Assembly: GCA_030627625.1 (NCBI GenBank)
Contig: DAOURR010000024.1
Coordinates: 1-31,059, forward strand
Reading direction: 5' to 3'
DNA: 31,059 nucleotides
DNA from: UBA3103 sp002365855
Lineage (GTDB): Bacteria; Bacillota; Desulfotomaculia; Desulfotomaculales; Pelotomaculaceae
A model generated the notes under the pieces. The model was not told the origin of the DNA. It worked only from the letters and a program-made list of their open reading frames with translations, and did no database searches. Below, piece after piece: positions 1 through 7,774 of this stretch; within the stretch, counting starts at the first letter, position 1; each line of letters opens with the position of its first letter. The translations under genes were made by a program, and so were the position numbers.

Positions 1-595
1 CATGATGCCCCTTGGTGATTACACCAAGGAAGATGTGCGAAAAATGGCTGCCGGCATGAGTCTGCCAGTCGCCGACAAGGCTGAAAGCCAGGAAATATGC
101 TTTGTTTTGGATGACGATTACCGCGGTTTTTTGCAGGAGAGAATAAGTGACATCAAACCGGGCTTTTTCCTTAACCTGAAGGGTGACATAATTGGAACAC
201 ATAAGGGTATTCCTTTTTATACAATCGGCCAGCGCAAGGGCCTTGGCCTGTCGGCCGGCGAGCGCCTTTACGTAGTAAAAATAGATCCGGAAAAGAATAC
301 TATTACCCTCGGTCCGGGTGAAGCTGTGTTTGACAGCGATTTAACCGCTGCAGATGTGAACATGATTTTATATGAAAGCCTTCAAGGACCGCTGGAAGTA
401 GAAGCGCAGGTGAGGTATAACGGAAGACCTTCCCCAGCCCTTATATCCCCCTTGGACGGCGGACGTCTAAGAGTTCAATTCAAAACACCTCAGCGATCTA
501 TTACACCCGGACAGGCTGTGGTTTTTTACCAGGGGGAGTATTTAGCGGGTGGAGCCACGATCACTGCCCCCTCAAAGGATGAAGTTCATAAATAG
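1..595 (+). CDS. mnmA: tRNA-uridine 2-sulfurtransferase MnmA, 3' part (partial)
   Basis: C-terminal ~197 residues of the thiouridylase that installs the 2-thio group at U34 of Lys, Glu and Gln tRNAs, in the cytoplasm. The 5' end lies outside the window. The visible part has the SQEICF motif holding the second catalytic cysteine (33rd visible residue), then the FYTIGQRKGLGL segment and the C-terminal beta-barrel ending near GQAVVFY and LAGGATI, all typical of MnmA. The ATG codons near the left edge lie inside the family's conserved region, so they are not the real start. The gene ends with TAG and is followed by a ~130-bp gap. Position upstream of alaS agrees with the usual Firmicutes neighbourhood. 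The PP-loop N-terminal domain cannot be checked here. Confidence 0.95.
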   Translation, partial: MMPLGDYTKEDVRKMAAGMSLPVADKAESQEICFVLDDDYRGFLQERISDIKPGFFLNLKGDIIGTHKGIPFYTIGQRKGLGLSAGERLYVVKIDPEKNTITLGPGEAVFDSDLTAADVNMILYESLQGPLEVEAQVRYNGRPSPALISPLDGGRLRVQFKTPQRSITPGQAVVFYQGEYLAGGATITAPSKDEVHK

Positions 596-627
596 TGTTC
601 ATGCGGCATAGTTAATCGGGATATTAT

Positions 628-656
628 ATGCGCGCCAACCCCTCCCGCATTTTTTC
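628..656 (+). terminator. weak candidate terminator after mnmA
   Basis: A 5-bp stem (ATGCG / CGCAT, loop of about 18 bases) is followed directly by a run of six T. Position after mnmA fits, but the stem is short, so this is a tentative call. Confidence 0.3.
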
Positions 657-724
657 CCGGTGAAAAGGACATAATAGAAAATGCAGTTATGCGTTATTCT
701 TGGTATTTTTGGGGGGCGAAAATC

Positions 725-898
725 TTGAAATGCCCGGTTTGCGGTGGAAAGGCCACCGGGAAAGTCGGTATTGACCAGTATTATTGCTGGGATTGCTGTG
801 TTGAATACCGCATTAATAGAGAAGGCGTTCAGATTTACGAGGTTGCAGAAGACGGTAGCCTGGTTGCCTTGGATCCGCAAAATGAGTTCTTACTTTAA
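725..898 (+). CDS. small zinc-ribbon-like hypothetical protein
   Basis: Predicted 57-residue cytoplasmic protein from a TTG at 725, preceded by a G-rich stretch (GGGGGG) that can act as ribosome binding site. The frame is open upstream to an ATG at 689, but that start has no Shine-Dalgarno and adds residues with no family character. From the TTG the protein begins MKCPVCGG and carries a second pair in YYCWDCC: two CxxC knuckles about 17 residues apart, as in small zinc ribbons. The C-terminal half is acidic and has no recognisable motif. It precedes the next small gene by 23 bases and may be co-transcribed with it. No function can be assigned; a nucleic-acid-binding or scaffold role is only a guess from the ribbon. 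Confidence 0.65.
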   Translation: MKCPVCGGKATGKVGIDQYYCWDCCVEYRINREGVQIYEVAEDGSLVALDPQNEFLL

Positions 899-921
899 GC
901 AGGTCAGGGGGTGGAATCAGC

Positions 922-1107
922 GTGCGGAACAGTTTTTGGAGGGGTGTTATCACCGGGAGTATTATCGGAGCCGCCATTAGCATGATAGCTGGGGATAGTG
1001 CCCGCGAAAGAAAAGGCATTCTGGGAAACAGCCCCAGACAGGCCAGGTCAGGGGCGCACAGAATGCTCCGTGGTGTGTCGAAAACAGTTAACGACCTTAT
1101 TAAATAA
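922..1107 (+). CDS. small YtxH-like membrane protein
   Basis: Predicted 61-residue protein from a GTG at 922, with AGGGGGTGG upstream. Residues ~8-24 form one glycine-rich hydrophobic segment (GVITGSIIGAAISMIAG), followed by a basic, Ser/Arg-rich tail. This resembles short YtxH-type Firmicutes proteins, which have one glycine-zipper transmembrane helix and a charged cytoplasmic tail. It lies between the zinc-ribbon gene and a strong terminator at 1118-1146, so it closes that transcript. The general YtxH-like architecture is visible; family membership is inferred and the function is unknown. Confidence 0.6.
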   Translation: MRNSFWRGVITGSIIGAAISMIAGDSARERKGILGNSPRQARSGAHRMLRGVSKTVNDLIK

Positions 1108-1117
1108 GTTCAACTAA

Positions 1118-1146
1118 AGTGGGGAGAAGGTCTCCTCACTTTTTTC
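1118..1146 (+). terminator. rho-independent terminator
   Basis: Nine-base-pair stem (AGTGGGGAG with CTCCTCACT, one G-T pair), five-base loop AAGGT, then a run of T from 1140. It ends the transcript of the two small genes upstream and lies only 17 bases before the next start. Confidence 0.85.
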
Positions 1147-1163
1147 CTTGGCGGTGAATCGAT

Positions 1164-2204
1164 TTGGCCTGGTGGAAAGAAAAAAAAACTTGGCGAATTT
1201 TGATGCTTTTAAGTTTTATGGCAGCTTTTGCATATTTATTCTACCTGGTAAGGGGACTGTTCTTCTCTTTTGCTCTGGCTGTCTTAATTTCTTACCTCCT
1301 GAACCCTCTGGTCAACGCTCTGGCCAGGAGAGGCACACCCAGGGTTTGGGCCATTCTGTTATCTTATTTGGCCCTGTTTATCGTGGCTTCCAGTTTTCTT
1401 ATGTACGGAATCCCCCGGATTGTCAGCCAGTTAAACGGGCTTACGGAAACCTTGCCTGTCTACACATCACAAACCTACGAATTAATTTATTCTATTCAGT
1501 CGCGTTTCATCAGCCTCGGCCTGCCGGAAGGGATGAGACAAATCATTGATGAGAGGATCCAATGGATAGAAGCGCTAATTCTACAGGCCATCAGCCATGC
1601 CCTGGCAGCAATTTTCGGTCTCCTGGAGTCCGTTTTTAAAATCTTGCTTGCGCCAGTTATATCTTTTTATATATTAAAAGACCTGGAACTAATTAAGAGT
1701 AACGCTATTTCAGTTATTCCGGAGGAGTGGAGAGAAGAAACAATATGGCTTTTCAAGGAGACAGATAAAGTTTTGGGCAGTTTTATCAGAGGGTATTTAC
1801 TGGTAGCAGCCATTATTGGTGGTTTGACCGCAGCTGTCATGGCCGTGCTGGGTGTGGAATTTTCTTTAATGCTGGGAGTATTTGCCGGGTTGGCCGAGTT
1901 GATTCCGTATTTTGGGCCTATTATTGGGGCGGTGCCGGCCGTTGGGTTGGTGGTTCTCCACTCCAAGTGGCTGGCGGTTAAAGTGGCATTGGCCTTTCTA
2001 GTCATTCACCAACTGGAGGGCAGCATAATTTCACCCAAGATTCTGGGAGACAGGGTTGGCCTGCACCCTCTGCTAATAATCTTCAGTCTTCTGGCAGGCG
2101 GGAAATTATACGGGCTGGCCGGTATGCTGCTGGCTGTACCGTCGGCAGCAATTCTCAGAGTTTTTGTTAAATTTATTTTACTTAAAGTTGCTGCCTGGCA
2201 ATGA
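1164..2204 (+). CDS. AI-2E family transporter (YrrI-like permease)
   Basis: Predicted 346-residue integral membrane protein of the AI-2E exporter/YdbI-YrrI superfamily. It starts at TTG 1164 (MAWWKEKKTW) with GGCGGTG upstream. Hydrophobic segments cover ~residues 12-45 and 65-85, a less hydrophobic middle region follows, and a C-terminal block has several helices including the family's GLAELIPYFGPIIGAVPA and the HQLEGSIISPKILGDRVGLHPL motif. Length and motif order match full-length members. The substrate is not known for this branch; members elsewhere export autoinducer-2 or act as Na+/H+ antiporters. A homologue sits directly upstream of alaS in Bacillus (yrrI), and that order is kept here. 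A separate promoter follows it, so alaS need not depend on this transcript. Confidence 0.88.
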   Translation: MAWWKEKKTWRILMLLSFMAAFAYLFYLVRGLFFSFALAVLISYLLNPLVNALARRGTPRVWAILLSYLALFIVASSFLMYGIPRIVSQLNGLTETLPVYTSQTYELIYSIQSRFISLGLPEGMRQIIDERIQWIEALILQAISHALAAIFGLLESVFKILLAPVISFYILKDLELIKSNAISVIPEEWREETIWLFKETDKVLGSFIRGYLLVAAIIGGLTAAVMAVLGVEFSLMLGVFAGLAELIPYFGPIIGAVPAVGLVVLHSKWLAVKVALAFLVIHQLEGSIISPKILGDRVGLHPLLIIFSLLAGGKLYGLAGMLLAVPSAAILRVFVKFILLKVAAWQ

Positions 2205-2244
2205 TCTTAACTATTAAAACTAGATTCTGCCTGCTGAGGTGTTC

Positions 2245-2274
2245 TTGACACTCTACAGGTACATTTTGTATAAT
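2245..2274 (+). promoter_or_regulatory. sigma-A-type promoter for alaS
   Basis: Consensus TTGACA at 2245-2250 and consensus TATAAT at 2269-2274 with 18 bases between. The predicted transcription start is near 2281, leaving a leader of only ~36 bases before the alaS ATG, too short for a T-box. Confidence 0.85.
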
Positions 2275-2316
2275 TATAGCGCAAAAAATAAAGATAAGGT
2301 TGGGGTTTTTCATTTG

Positions 2317-4950
2317 ATGACAGGTTATGAAATCAGGGAGAGTTTTTTAAAGTTTTTTGAAAGCAAGGGCCATAAAATTTTGCCAAGCGCATCGCTAATT
2401 CCCCTGGCCGACCCCAGCATCCTCTGGACTGCTGCGGGGATGGTGCCATTTAAGCCTTTTTTTACTGGCGCGGCAAAGCCGGAATTTACCAGGGTCACAA
2501 CCTGCCAGAAATGTATTCGAACACCGGATATTGAATCGGTGGGCAGGACAGCCAGGCATCACACCTTTTTTGAAATGCTTGGTAATTTTTCTTTCGGCGA
2601 TTATTTCAAAGAGGATGCCATTCCTTGGGCCTGGGAATATGTAACCCAGCACCTGCGCCTTTCCCCTGATAAGCTTTGGATTACAATATATTTAGATGAC
2701 GAAGAGGCTTTCGGTATCTGGAATAAAGTGGTAGGGGTGTCGGCTGAACGCATCGTCAGGCTGGACAAGGAAACTAATTTTTGGGAAATAGGGGTTGGCC
2801 CCTGTGGTCCCTGCTCGGAAATATATGTTGATCTCGGTACGGAGAGGGGTTGTGCCTCACCTGATTGCAGAGTTGGATGCGATTGCGACCGTTACCTGGA
2901 AATTTGGAATCTGGTCTTTATTCAGTTTTTCAAGGATGAAGAGGGAAATTACACACCTCTCGCCAGCAAGGGTATAGATACAGGATTCGGTTTGGAGAGG
3001 GCCGCCTCTGTGCTTCAGGGTGTACCCACTAATTTCGACACAGACCTTCTCCGTGAGGTTATGGATTTCACCGCCGGTCTTTTCGGACTAAAATACGGTG
3101 TCGATAACAAGGTAGACACTGCTTTAAAAGTTATAGCCGATCACTGCCGGGCCATTACTTTCGCTATTACCGACGGCGCCCTCCCTTCAAATGAAGGCAG
3201 GGGCTATGTAATCAGGCGCTTACTCAGGCGGGCGGTGCGCTTTGGCAGGTTGCTCGGTATTCAGGATACTTTCTTATTTAAAGTCGCCGGGGCGGTAATC
3301 CGGCAGATGGGCGAAGTTTACCCGGAACTGGTTGAACGGCAGGACCATGTAGTCAGGGTTATTCTAACCGAGGAGGACCGCTTCGGGGAGACCCTGTCTC
3401 AGGGTACCGAAATATTAAACAGGTTGGTTGTTGAGGCTAAGTCCTCCGGCAGAGATGCTGTTTCAGGACTTGATGCCTTTAAACTATACGATACATACGG
3501 CTTTCCACTTGAACTGACGCAAGAGATTGTATCAGAACAGGGTCTGGCGGTTGATTCAGACGGCTTCGGCAGGGCCATGGAAGAACAGCGACAGCGCGCC
3601 AGAAGTGCCAGGCAGGAGACGGAATACCTTTCGGAACGCGACGCCAGGTTCAGGGAGATACGTGAAGAATTGGGCGAAACTAACTTTGCCGGCTACGACT
3701 CTTTAGAGGCCAGGGCCAGAGTCATTGGCATATTCCGGAACGGGACAAGAGTGAAAACGTCAGAACCAGGCGAAGAAATGGAATTTATTCTTGATAAAAC
3801 TCCTTTTTACGCTGAGTCAGGCGGGCAGGTGAGCGACCACGGCCGGCTTGCAGGGTCCGGACTTGATGTTGAGATAACGGAAGTGACAAAGCCGGTAGAG
3901 AACCTTTTCGTTCATAAAGGCAAGGTAATCAACGGGGTATTAAAGGAACACGACCAGGTGCTGGCAAAGGTGGACATTTCCAGGAGGCTATCTGTCTGCC
4001 GCAACCATTCCGCGACACATCTTCTGCACAAGTCACTGAAAGATGTTTTGGGACCACATGTTAACCAGGCCGGTTCTCTCGTTGAACCAGAACGGCTCCG
4101 GTTCGATTTCACACATTACAAAGCTGTATCCCGTGAAGAGCTGCAAAAGATTGAGGAAATAGTCAACAGTGCAGTCCTTGCCAATCTAACTGTGGAGGCG
4201 TTTGAAACCTCGATTTCCGAAGCAAGGTCACTTGGAGCGACGGCTCTTTTTGGCGAAAAGTACGGGGAAAGAGTCAGGGTTGTCAAGATGGGCGAGTTCA
4301 GCCTGGAACTGTGCGGGGGCACACACCTGCGCTCTACCGCCGAGGCGGGCTTCATTAAAATATTAGGTGAAAGCAGTGTCGGCGCCGGTCTAAGACGTAT
4401 TGAAGCGGTCACCGGAGAAGGCGCCCTGCGCTATGTTAATTCAAAGGAGGAGCAGCTAGGAGAAATAGCCAGGCTGGTTAAAGCACCCCAGCATGAGGTT
4501 GTCAACAAAGTTGAGAGCCTGCTGCACAGCATCAAAGAGCTGGAAAACGAAACAGAGACGCTTCAGGCAAAGCTTGCCAGCTATCAGGTTCAAGATCTTC
4601 TGGAACGGGTAAAAGAGATCAGAGGAATAAAGGTTCTGTCCGGCAGGGCAGTGGCGCCGGATATGGACAGTTTGCGGGGAATGGTCGACCTGTTGAGAGA
4701 CAGGATCGAATCAGGCGTTATCATCCTGGGAAGTGCTGCCGACGGTAAAGTTAACCTGGTAGCTGCTGTCACTAAAGATTTACTGAGCAGCGGGGTACAT
4801 GCAGGTAAGCTGGTGAAAGAGGTAGCTGCGTTGGTAGGTGGAAGTGGAGGCGGAAGGCCGGAAATGGCTCAGGCCGGCGGTAAAGATGCAGCACGCCTTA
4901 ATGAAGCGCTGGAGAAGGCCTACCATATTATGGACGGCCAGATAAAATAA
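2317..4950 (+). CDS. alaS: alanyl-tRNA synthetase
   Basis: Predicted 877-residue class II synthetase that charges tRNA-Ala and edits mischarged Ser/Gly. ATG 2317 is chosen because AAGGTTGGGG lies upstream and the protein then begins MTGYEIRESFLKFFESKGH, the usual AlaRS N-terminus. The frame runs on to 2239, but that part overlaps the promoter. Visible in order: the catalytic core with DPSILWTAAGMVPFKPFF and GRTARHHTFFEMLGNFSFGDYF, the tRNA recognition region, the editing domain with HSATHLLH and the CGGTHLRSTAEAG zinc/editing motif, and the glycine-rich C-Ala domain ending in GGSGGGRPEMAQAGG. Length is typical of full-length AlaRS. It has its own promoter and heads the conserved ireB-ruvX neighbourhood. 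Confidence 0.98.
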   Translation: MTGYEIRESFLKFFESKGHKILPSASLIPLADPSILWTAAGMVPFKPFFTGAAKPEFTRVTTCQKCIRTPDIESVGRTARHHTFFEMLGNFSFGDYFKEDAIPWAWEYVTQHLRLSPDKLWITIYLDDEEAFGIWNKVVGVSAERIVRLDKETNFWEIGVGPCGPCSEIYVDLGTERGCASPDCRVGCDCDRYLEIWNLVFIQFFKDEEGNYTPLASKGIDTGFGLERAASVLQGVPTNFDTDLLREVMDFTAGLFGLKYGVDNKVDTALKVIADHCRAITFAITDGALPSNEGRGYVIRRLLRRAVRFGRLLGIQDTFLFKVAGAVIRQMGEVYPELVERQDHVVRVILTEEDRFGETLSQGTEILNRLVVEAKSSGRDAVSGLDAFKLYDTYGFPLELTQEIVSEQGLAVDSDGFGRAMEEQRQRARSARQETEYLSERDARFREIREELGETNFAGYDSLEARARVIGIFRNGTRVKTSEPGEEMEFILDKTPFYAESGGQVSDHGRLAGSGLDVEITEVTKPVENLFVHKGKVINGVLKEHDQVLAKVDISRRLSVCRNHSATHLLHKSLKDVLGPHVNQAGSLVEPERLRFDFTHYKAVSREELQKIEEIVNSAVLANLTVEAFETSISEARSLGATALFGEKYGERVRVVKMGEFSLELCGGTHLRSTAEAGFIKILGESSVGAGLRRIEAVTGEGALRYVNSKEEQLGEIARLVKAPQHEVVNKVESLLHSIKELENETETLQAKLASYQVQDLLERVKEIRGIKVLSGRAVAPDMDSLRGMVDLLRDRIESGVIILGSAADGKVNLVAAVTKDLLSSGVHAGKLVKEVAALVGGSGGGRPEMAQAGGKDAARLNEALEKAYHIMDGQIK

Positions 4951-4964
4951 AGATGGACCCAAAC

Positions 4965-4993
4965 AACCCGGTTGGCTTGTTACCACCCGGGTT
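4965..4993. terminator. hairpin between convergent alaS and acetyltransferase genes
   Basis: Seven-base-pair GC-rich stem (AACCCGG / CCGGGTT) with a 15-base loop, between the two 3' ends and overlapping the stop codon of the minus-strand gene. There is no clear T-run on either side, so termination is inferred from position. Confidence 0.5.
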
Positions 4994-5450
4994 ATAGTTT
5001 AATGTCATAGGTCATGGCAATTTCTTCACAGTTGGGGAATTTTGGGCAGTTAACGCATTCTTTCCATACCTTTTGCGGCAGTGATTCTTTTGTTACTACT
5101 TTGAAACCGCATTTTTCAAAAAACTCCTGCTGATAGGTCAGCGCAAAGACGCAGGGTAAAACCAGTTCGCGGGCCTCTTCAATAAACATCTGAACAAGGT
5201 TCCTGCCGATTCCTTTTTTGATGTATTCCGGAGCTACAGTAAGGGCTCTTATTTCTGCAAGGTCTTCCCAGATTATGTGGAGCGAACCAGCAGCGGCTAG
5301 CTTTCCGTGCTCCTCTGCGATAGTAAATTCGCGCAGGCTTTCATACAGCATTGAACGTGGACGCGCCAACATCAACCCCTTATCTGCATAATAGGTAATT
5401 AAAGCGTGAATTGGTTCAACATCTGTTATTTTTGCCTTGCGAAATTTCAT
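4992..5450 (-). CDS. GNAT N-acetyltransferase, short ArgA-like
   Basis: Predicted 152-residue single-domain GNAT acetyltransferase. It starts at ATG 5450 with AAAGGTG ten bases upstream and a promoter at 5486-5514. The N-terminal MKFRKAKITDVEPIHALI and the acetyl-CoA loop in IRALTVAPEYIKKGIGRNLV (R/QxxGxG/A type) are clear. The C-terminal part YQQEFFEKCGFKVV and the cysteine cluster CVNCPKFPNC are characteristic of short stand-alone N-acetylglutamate synthase-like proteins found in clostridia and actinobacteria. The likely role is acetyl-CoA-dependent acetylation of glutamate or a similar amino acid; assignment to arginine biosynthesis is by family resemblance and no arg genes are nearby. It is the only minus-strand gene in the first 11.5 kb, convergent with alaS and divergent from ireB. 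Confidence 0.8.
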   Translation of the reverse strand: MKFRKAKITDVEPIHALITYYADKGLMLARPRSMLYESLREFTIAEEHGKLAAAGSLHIIWEDLAEIRALTVAPEYIKKGIGRNLVQMFIEEARELVLPCVFALTYQQEFFEKCGFKVVTKESLPQKVWKECVNCPKFPNCEEIAMTYDIKL

Positions 5451-5485
5451 TTAATCAATAACACCTTTCACTGGAATTAATAACT

Positions 5486-5514
5486 ATTATATATTAATGA
5501 CAGTTATCACTCAA
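5486..5514 (-). promoter_or_regulatory. sigma-A-type promoter for the acetyltransferase
   Basis: On the minus strand, TTGAGT (5514-5509) and a perfect TATAAT (5491-5486) are separated by 17 bases, 36 bases before the ATG. Confidence 0.7.
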
Positions 5515-5620
5515 TTACCTTTTTGGGAAGGTTTTTTTTAGCAGCGGAGGAAATAAAAAAGGACAGGCGAATATAAAAAGCATAAACCGTTTACGCTCAG
5601 TTAGGGAGGGGGTATTTTAG

Positions 5621-5881
5621 ATGTCCTTCGATGTAACAGAAAAAACGATGATGTTTAAAGTTCAGGCTGAGGATGACAACCAGGCCCGCACAATTTTACA
5701 CCAGGTTTACGCTGCTCTGGCTGAAAAAGGGTATAACCCTATCAACCAGCTTGTGGGTTACCTGTTGTCGGGTGACCCGGCTTATATCACCAGCTATGGC
5801 AACGCTCGCAGCCTGATCCGTCGTCTGGAGCGTGACGAGTTACTGGAAGAACTGGTTAAAAGTTATCTTAAGCAGGAATAA
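5621..5881 (+). CDS. IreB family regulatory phosphoprotein (DUF965)
   Basis: Predicted 86-residue cytoplasmic protein of the IreB/YrzL family, found between alaS and ruvX in many Firmicutes. ATG 5621 has a strong site, GGGAGGGGG, about ten bases upstream. Full-length family signature is visible: MSFDVTEKTMMF at the start, then EKGYNPINQLVGYLLSGDPAYITSY and NARSLIRRLERDELLEELV at the end. In Enterococcus, IreB is a substrate of the PASTA kinase IreK and lowers cephalosporin resistance; the two N-terminal threonines near TEKT correspond to the region phosphorylated there. Function here is by family. It is followed after 32 bases by the oxidoreductase gene. Confidence 0.93.
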   Translation: MSFDVTEKTMMFKVQAEDDNQARTILHQVYAALAEKGYNPINQLVGYLLSGDPAYITSYGNARSLIRRLERDELLEELVKSYLKQE

Positions 5882-5913
5882 AACAAGACATTTCCGGGGG
5901 AGTTGTTAAATCA

Positions 5914-6861
5914 TTGCAGTACAGGGTTCTGGGAAGAACCGGGATTGTCGTTTCCCGTCTTTGTTTTGGGGCGTTAACCATTGGCCCTCTTCAGACAGAC
6001 CTTTCCGTAACAGAAGGGGCCAGGATAATACGCAGAGCCCTGGCGGCAGGAGTCAATTTCATCGATACAGCGGATCTATATGGTACTTATCCCCACATTC
6101 GCCAGGCATTACAAGGCTATAGCGGGGATGTTGTCATCGGAACAAAGTGCTACGCATACACCTATGACGATATGAGGAAGTGTGTTGAAAGAGCGTTAAA
6201 ACTTACAGGCAGAGATTATATAGATATTTTTATGCTGCATGAGCAGGAATCTATATTAACAATCAGGGGCCACTGGGAGGCTATGGAGTATTTATTGGAG
6301 GCAAAGGACAGGGGCATCATTCGTGCTGTTGGTATTTCCACCCACCATGTTCAGGGAGTAATGGACGCGGCAGCGGTTCCCGAAATTGAAGTAATTCACT
6401 CTTTATTTAACATTACGGGCATCGGGATCAGGGGCGGCACGAGAGATGATATGCTCCGTGCTATCGGTGTCGCGGCAAAAGCCGGAAAAGGGATTTATGG
6501 AATGAAAGCGCTGGGTGGAGGTAATTTACTAAAGAAGCCTGAAGAATCTTTTGATTTTGTAATGGCAATCCCTGAACTGTCTTCGGTTGCGGTGGGGATG
6601 AGCACCATTGCTGAAGTTGATTTTAATACCCGGTATTTTAGCGGTCAACCTGTTTCCGCCGGAATCAGGGCACTTGTCAGGAACAAGCCCAGGCGACTGC
6701 ATATAGAAGACTGGTGTCTTGGCTGCGGGCAGTGCGCAGAAAGATGCCGCGCAGGAGCCTTGACCCTGTCTGGCGGCAAAGCCGTGGTTGACAGTTCACT
6801 CTGCAGCTTATGCGGCTATTGCGGCTCTGTTTGTCCTGATTTTTGTATAAAGGTGATTTAA
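5914..6861 (+). CDS. aldo/keto reductase with C-terminal two-[4Fe-4S] ferredoxin domain
   Basis: Predicted 315-residue redox enzyme. Residues ~1-255 form an aldo/keto reductase TIM barrel: MQYRVLGRTGIVVSRLCFG, the active-site Asp/Tyr stretch FIDTADLYGTY, then GTKCYAYTYDD and the HE pair in DIFMLHEQES. Residues ~265-315 form a bacterial ferredoxin domain with CLGCGQCAERC and CSLCGYCGSVC, enough for two [4Fe-4S] clusters. Such fusions are common in strict anaerobes; substrate unknown, a reaction coupling ferredoxin or NAD(P)H to a carbonyl is the general expectation. TTG 5914 is used, with GGGGGAG 11 bases upstream. The stop codon overlaps the ruvX ATG by one base, which implies translational coupling. 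In Bacillus this position between ireB and ruvX is empty, so the gene is an insertion into a conserved pair. Confidence 0.88.
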   Translation: MQYRVLGRTGIVVSRLCFGALTIGPLQTDLSVTEGARIIRRALAAGVNFIDTADLYGTYPHIRQALQGYSGDVVIGTKCYAYTYDDMRKCVERALKLTGRDYIDIFMLHEQESILTIRGHWEAMEYLLEAKDRGIIRAVGISTHHVQGVMDAAAVPEIEVIHSLFNITGIGIRGGTRDDMLRAIGVAAKAGKGIYGMKALGGGNLLKKPEESFDFVMAIPELSSVAVGMSTIAEVDFNTRYFSGQPVSAGIRALVRNKPRRLHIEDWCLGCGQCAERCRAGALTLSGGKAVVDSSLCSLCGYCGSVCPDFCIKVI

Positions 6862-7328
6862 TGTATAAAGATAATAATTTAATGCGTATACTGGCGGTAG
6901 ATTTTGGGGATAAAAGAATAGGCGTGGCAGTTAGCGACCAGCTTGGAATGACAGCCCAGGGTCTGGAAGTGATCAACAGGAAAGGTTCCATAAATGACGA
7001 TATTGAAAAAATAAAAGAAATAGCTCTTGCATATGGTGTGGAGAAGCTTATAGTTGGGCTACCTCGCAACATGGACGGGAGCTACGGTCCCAGCGCGGAA
7101 AAGTCCAGGGTATTCGCAGGTAGATTGGCTAAAGCCATGAATATGAAAGTCGTCTTGTGGGACGAGAGACTGACGACGGCAGCGGCGGAAAAAGTCCTGA
7201 TCAAAGCTGATGTGAGAAGGTCAAAACGGCGCCGGGTGATAGATAAAATGGCTGCTGCTCTAATCCTGCAAAGCTACCTCGATTTGCATTCCATTAAGAT
7301 TAACCAGGACGGCATACTCTTGGAATAA
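6861..7328 (+). CDS. ruvX: Holliday junction resolvase-like / pre-16S rRNA nuclease RuvX (YqgF)
   Basis: Predicted 155-residue RNase H-fold nuclease of the YqgF family, implicated in 5' maturation of 16S rRNA and described as a putative Holliday junction resolvase. ATG 6861 has AAGGTGA just upstream, inside the end of the preceding gene. The frame extends to a TTG at 6843, but that would push the start into the ferredoxin domain. Motifs: ILAVDFGDKRIGVAVSD (first acidic residue), LIVGLPRNMDGSYGPSA, WDERLTTAAAE, and the final RRVIDKMAAALILQSYL with the last acidic residue. Length is slightly above the usual 138-150 because of a short N-terminal extension (MYKDNNL). It sits in the standard Firmicutes context before the DUF1292 gene. 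Confidence 0.94.
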   Translation: MYKDNNLMRILAVDFGDKRIGVAVSDQLGMTAQGLEVINRKGSINDDIEKIKEIALAYGVEKLIVGLPRNMDGSYGPSAEKSRVFAGRLAKAMNMKVVLWDERLTTAAAEKVLIKADVRRSKRRRVIDKMAAALILQSYLDLHSIKINQDGILLE

Positions 7329-7366
7329 AAGTTAAGAGGAATAAAACGCGTGACAAAACGGTATCC

Positions 7367-7394
7367 TTGACAGTAGGCTTTTTTTAGATACAAT
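7367..7394 (+). promoter_or_regulatory. sigma-A-type promoter for the DUF1292 gene
   Basis: Perfect TTGACA at 7367-7372 and TACAAT at 7389-7394 with 16 bases between, 29 bases before the TTG start. It allows this gene to be expressed apart from ruvX. Confidence 0.75.
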
Positions 7395-7423
7395 GTCAAA
7401 TAAACTTGGAAGAGGTGGAAATA

Positions 7424-7699
7424 TTGACTGAACAAGAAGAGGTTATCACTCTGGTAGATGAAGAAGGGGCAGAGCACGATTTTACTGTCATCGATATTAT
7501 AGAGGTAGACGGTTCCGAATATGCCATTCTGCTGCCGGTAGAGGAAGATAATGAAGAAGAAAGCAACGAAGCTATTATTTTAAAATTTGCCCGGGACGAA
7601 GAGGGCAGCGAATTGCTGGTCGACATTGAGGACGATGAGGAATGGGAAAAGGTGTCTGACGCTTGGGAGGAAATGCTGGCGGAGGAGGAAGTGGAGTAA
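7424..7699 (+). CDS. DUF1292 family acidic protein (YrzB-like)
   Basis: Predicted 91-residue, very acidic cytoplasmic protein. TTG 7424 is chosen because GAGGTGG precedes it at good spacing; the TTG at 7406 in the same frame lies upstream of that site. The core TLVDEEGAEHDFTVIDIIEVDGSEYAIL... matches the DUF1292 pattern, a small beta-rich domain with frequent Asp/Glu. The C-terminus is almost all Glu/Asp and Trp (EEWEKVSDAWEEMLAEEE). Homologues are encoded between ruvX and mltG in many Firmicutes, where their role is unknown. It has its own promoter upstream and a terminator downstream, so it appears to be a single-gene unit. Confidence 0.88.
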   Translation: MTEQEEVITLVDEEGAEHDFTVIDIIEVDGSEYAILLPVEEDNEEESNEAIILKFARDEEGSELLVDIEDDEEWEKVSDAWEEMLAEEEVE

Positions 7700-7712
7700 A
7701 CCTTGTTCAATC

Positions 7713-7753
7713 AAAGCTGGTTTTGCTGGGTTGACCACAATCCGGCTTTTTTT
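7713..7753 (+). terminator. rho-independent terminator after the DUF1292 gene
   Basis: Eight-pair stem AAAGCTGG / CCGGCTTT (one T-G pair) with a 21-base loop, ending in seven T. It lies 13 bases after the stop codon and overlaps the leader of the next gene. Confidence 0.7.
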
Positions 7754-7774
7754 GCGATTTAGAAGGTGCTGATC

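Noticed and set aside
2275..2316. T-box leader for alaS
   Set aside because: Promoter and start are only ~40 bases apart; there is no specifier stem, T-box sequence or antiterminator.
5516..5539. ACCTT / AAGGT hairpin with a long T-run
   Set aside because: Stem of five pairs, on the plus strand where no gene ends; too weak to call a terminator.
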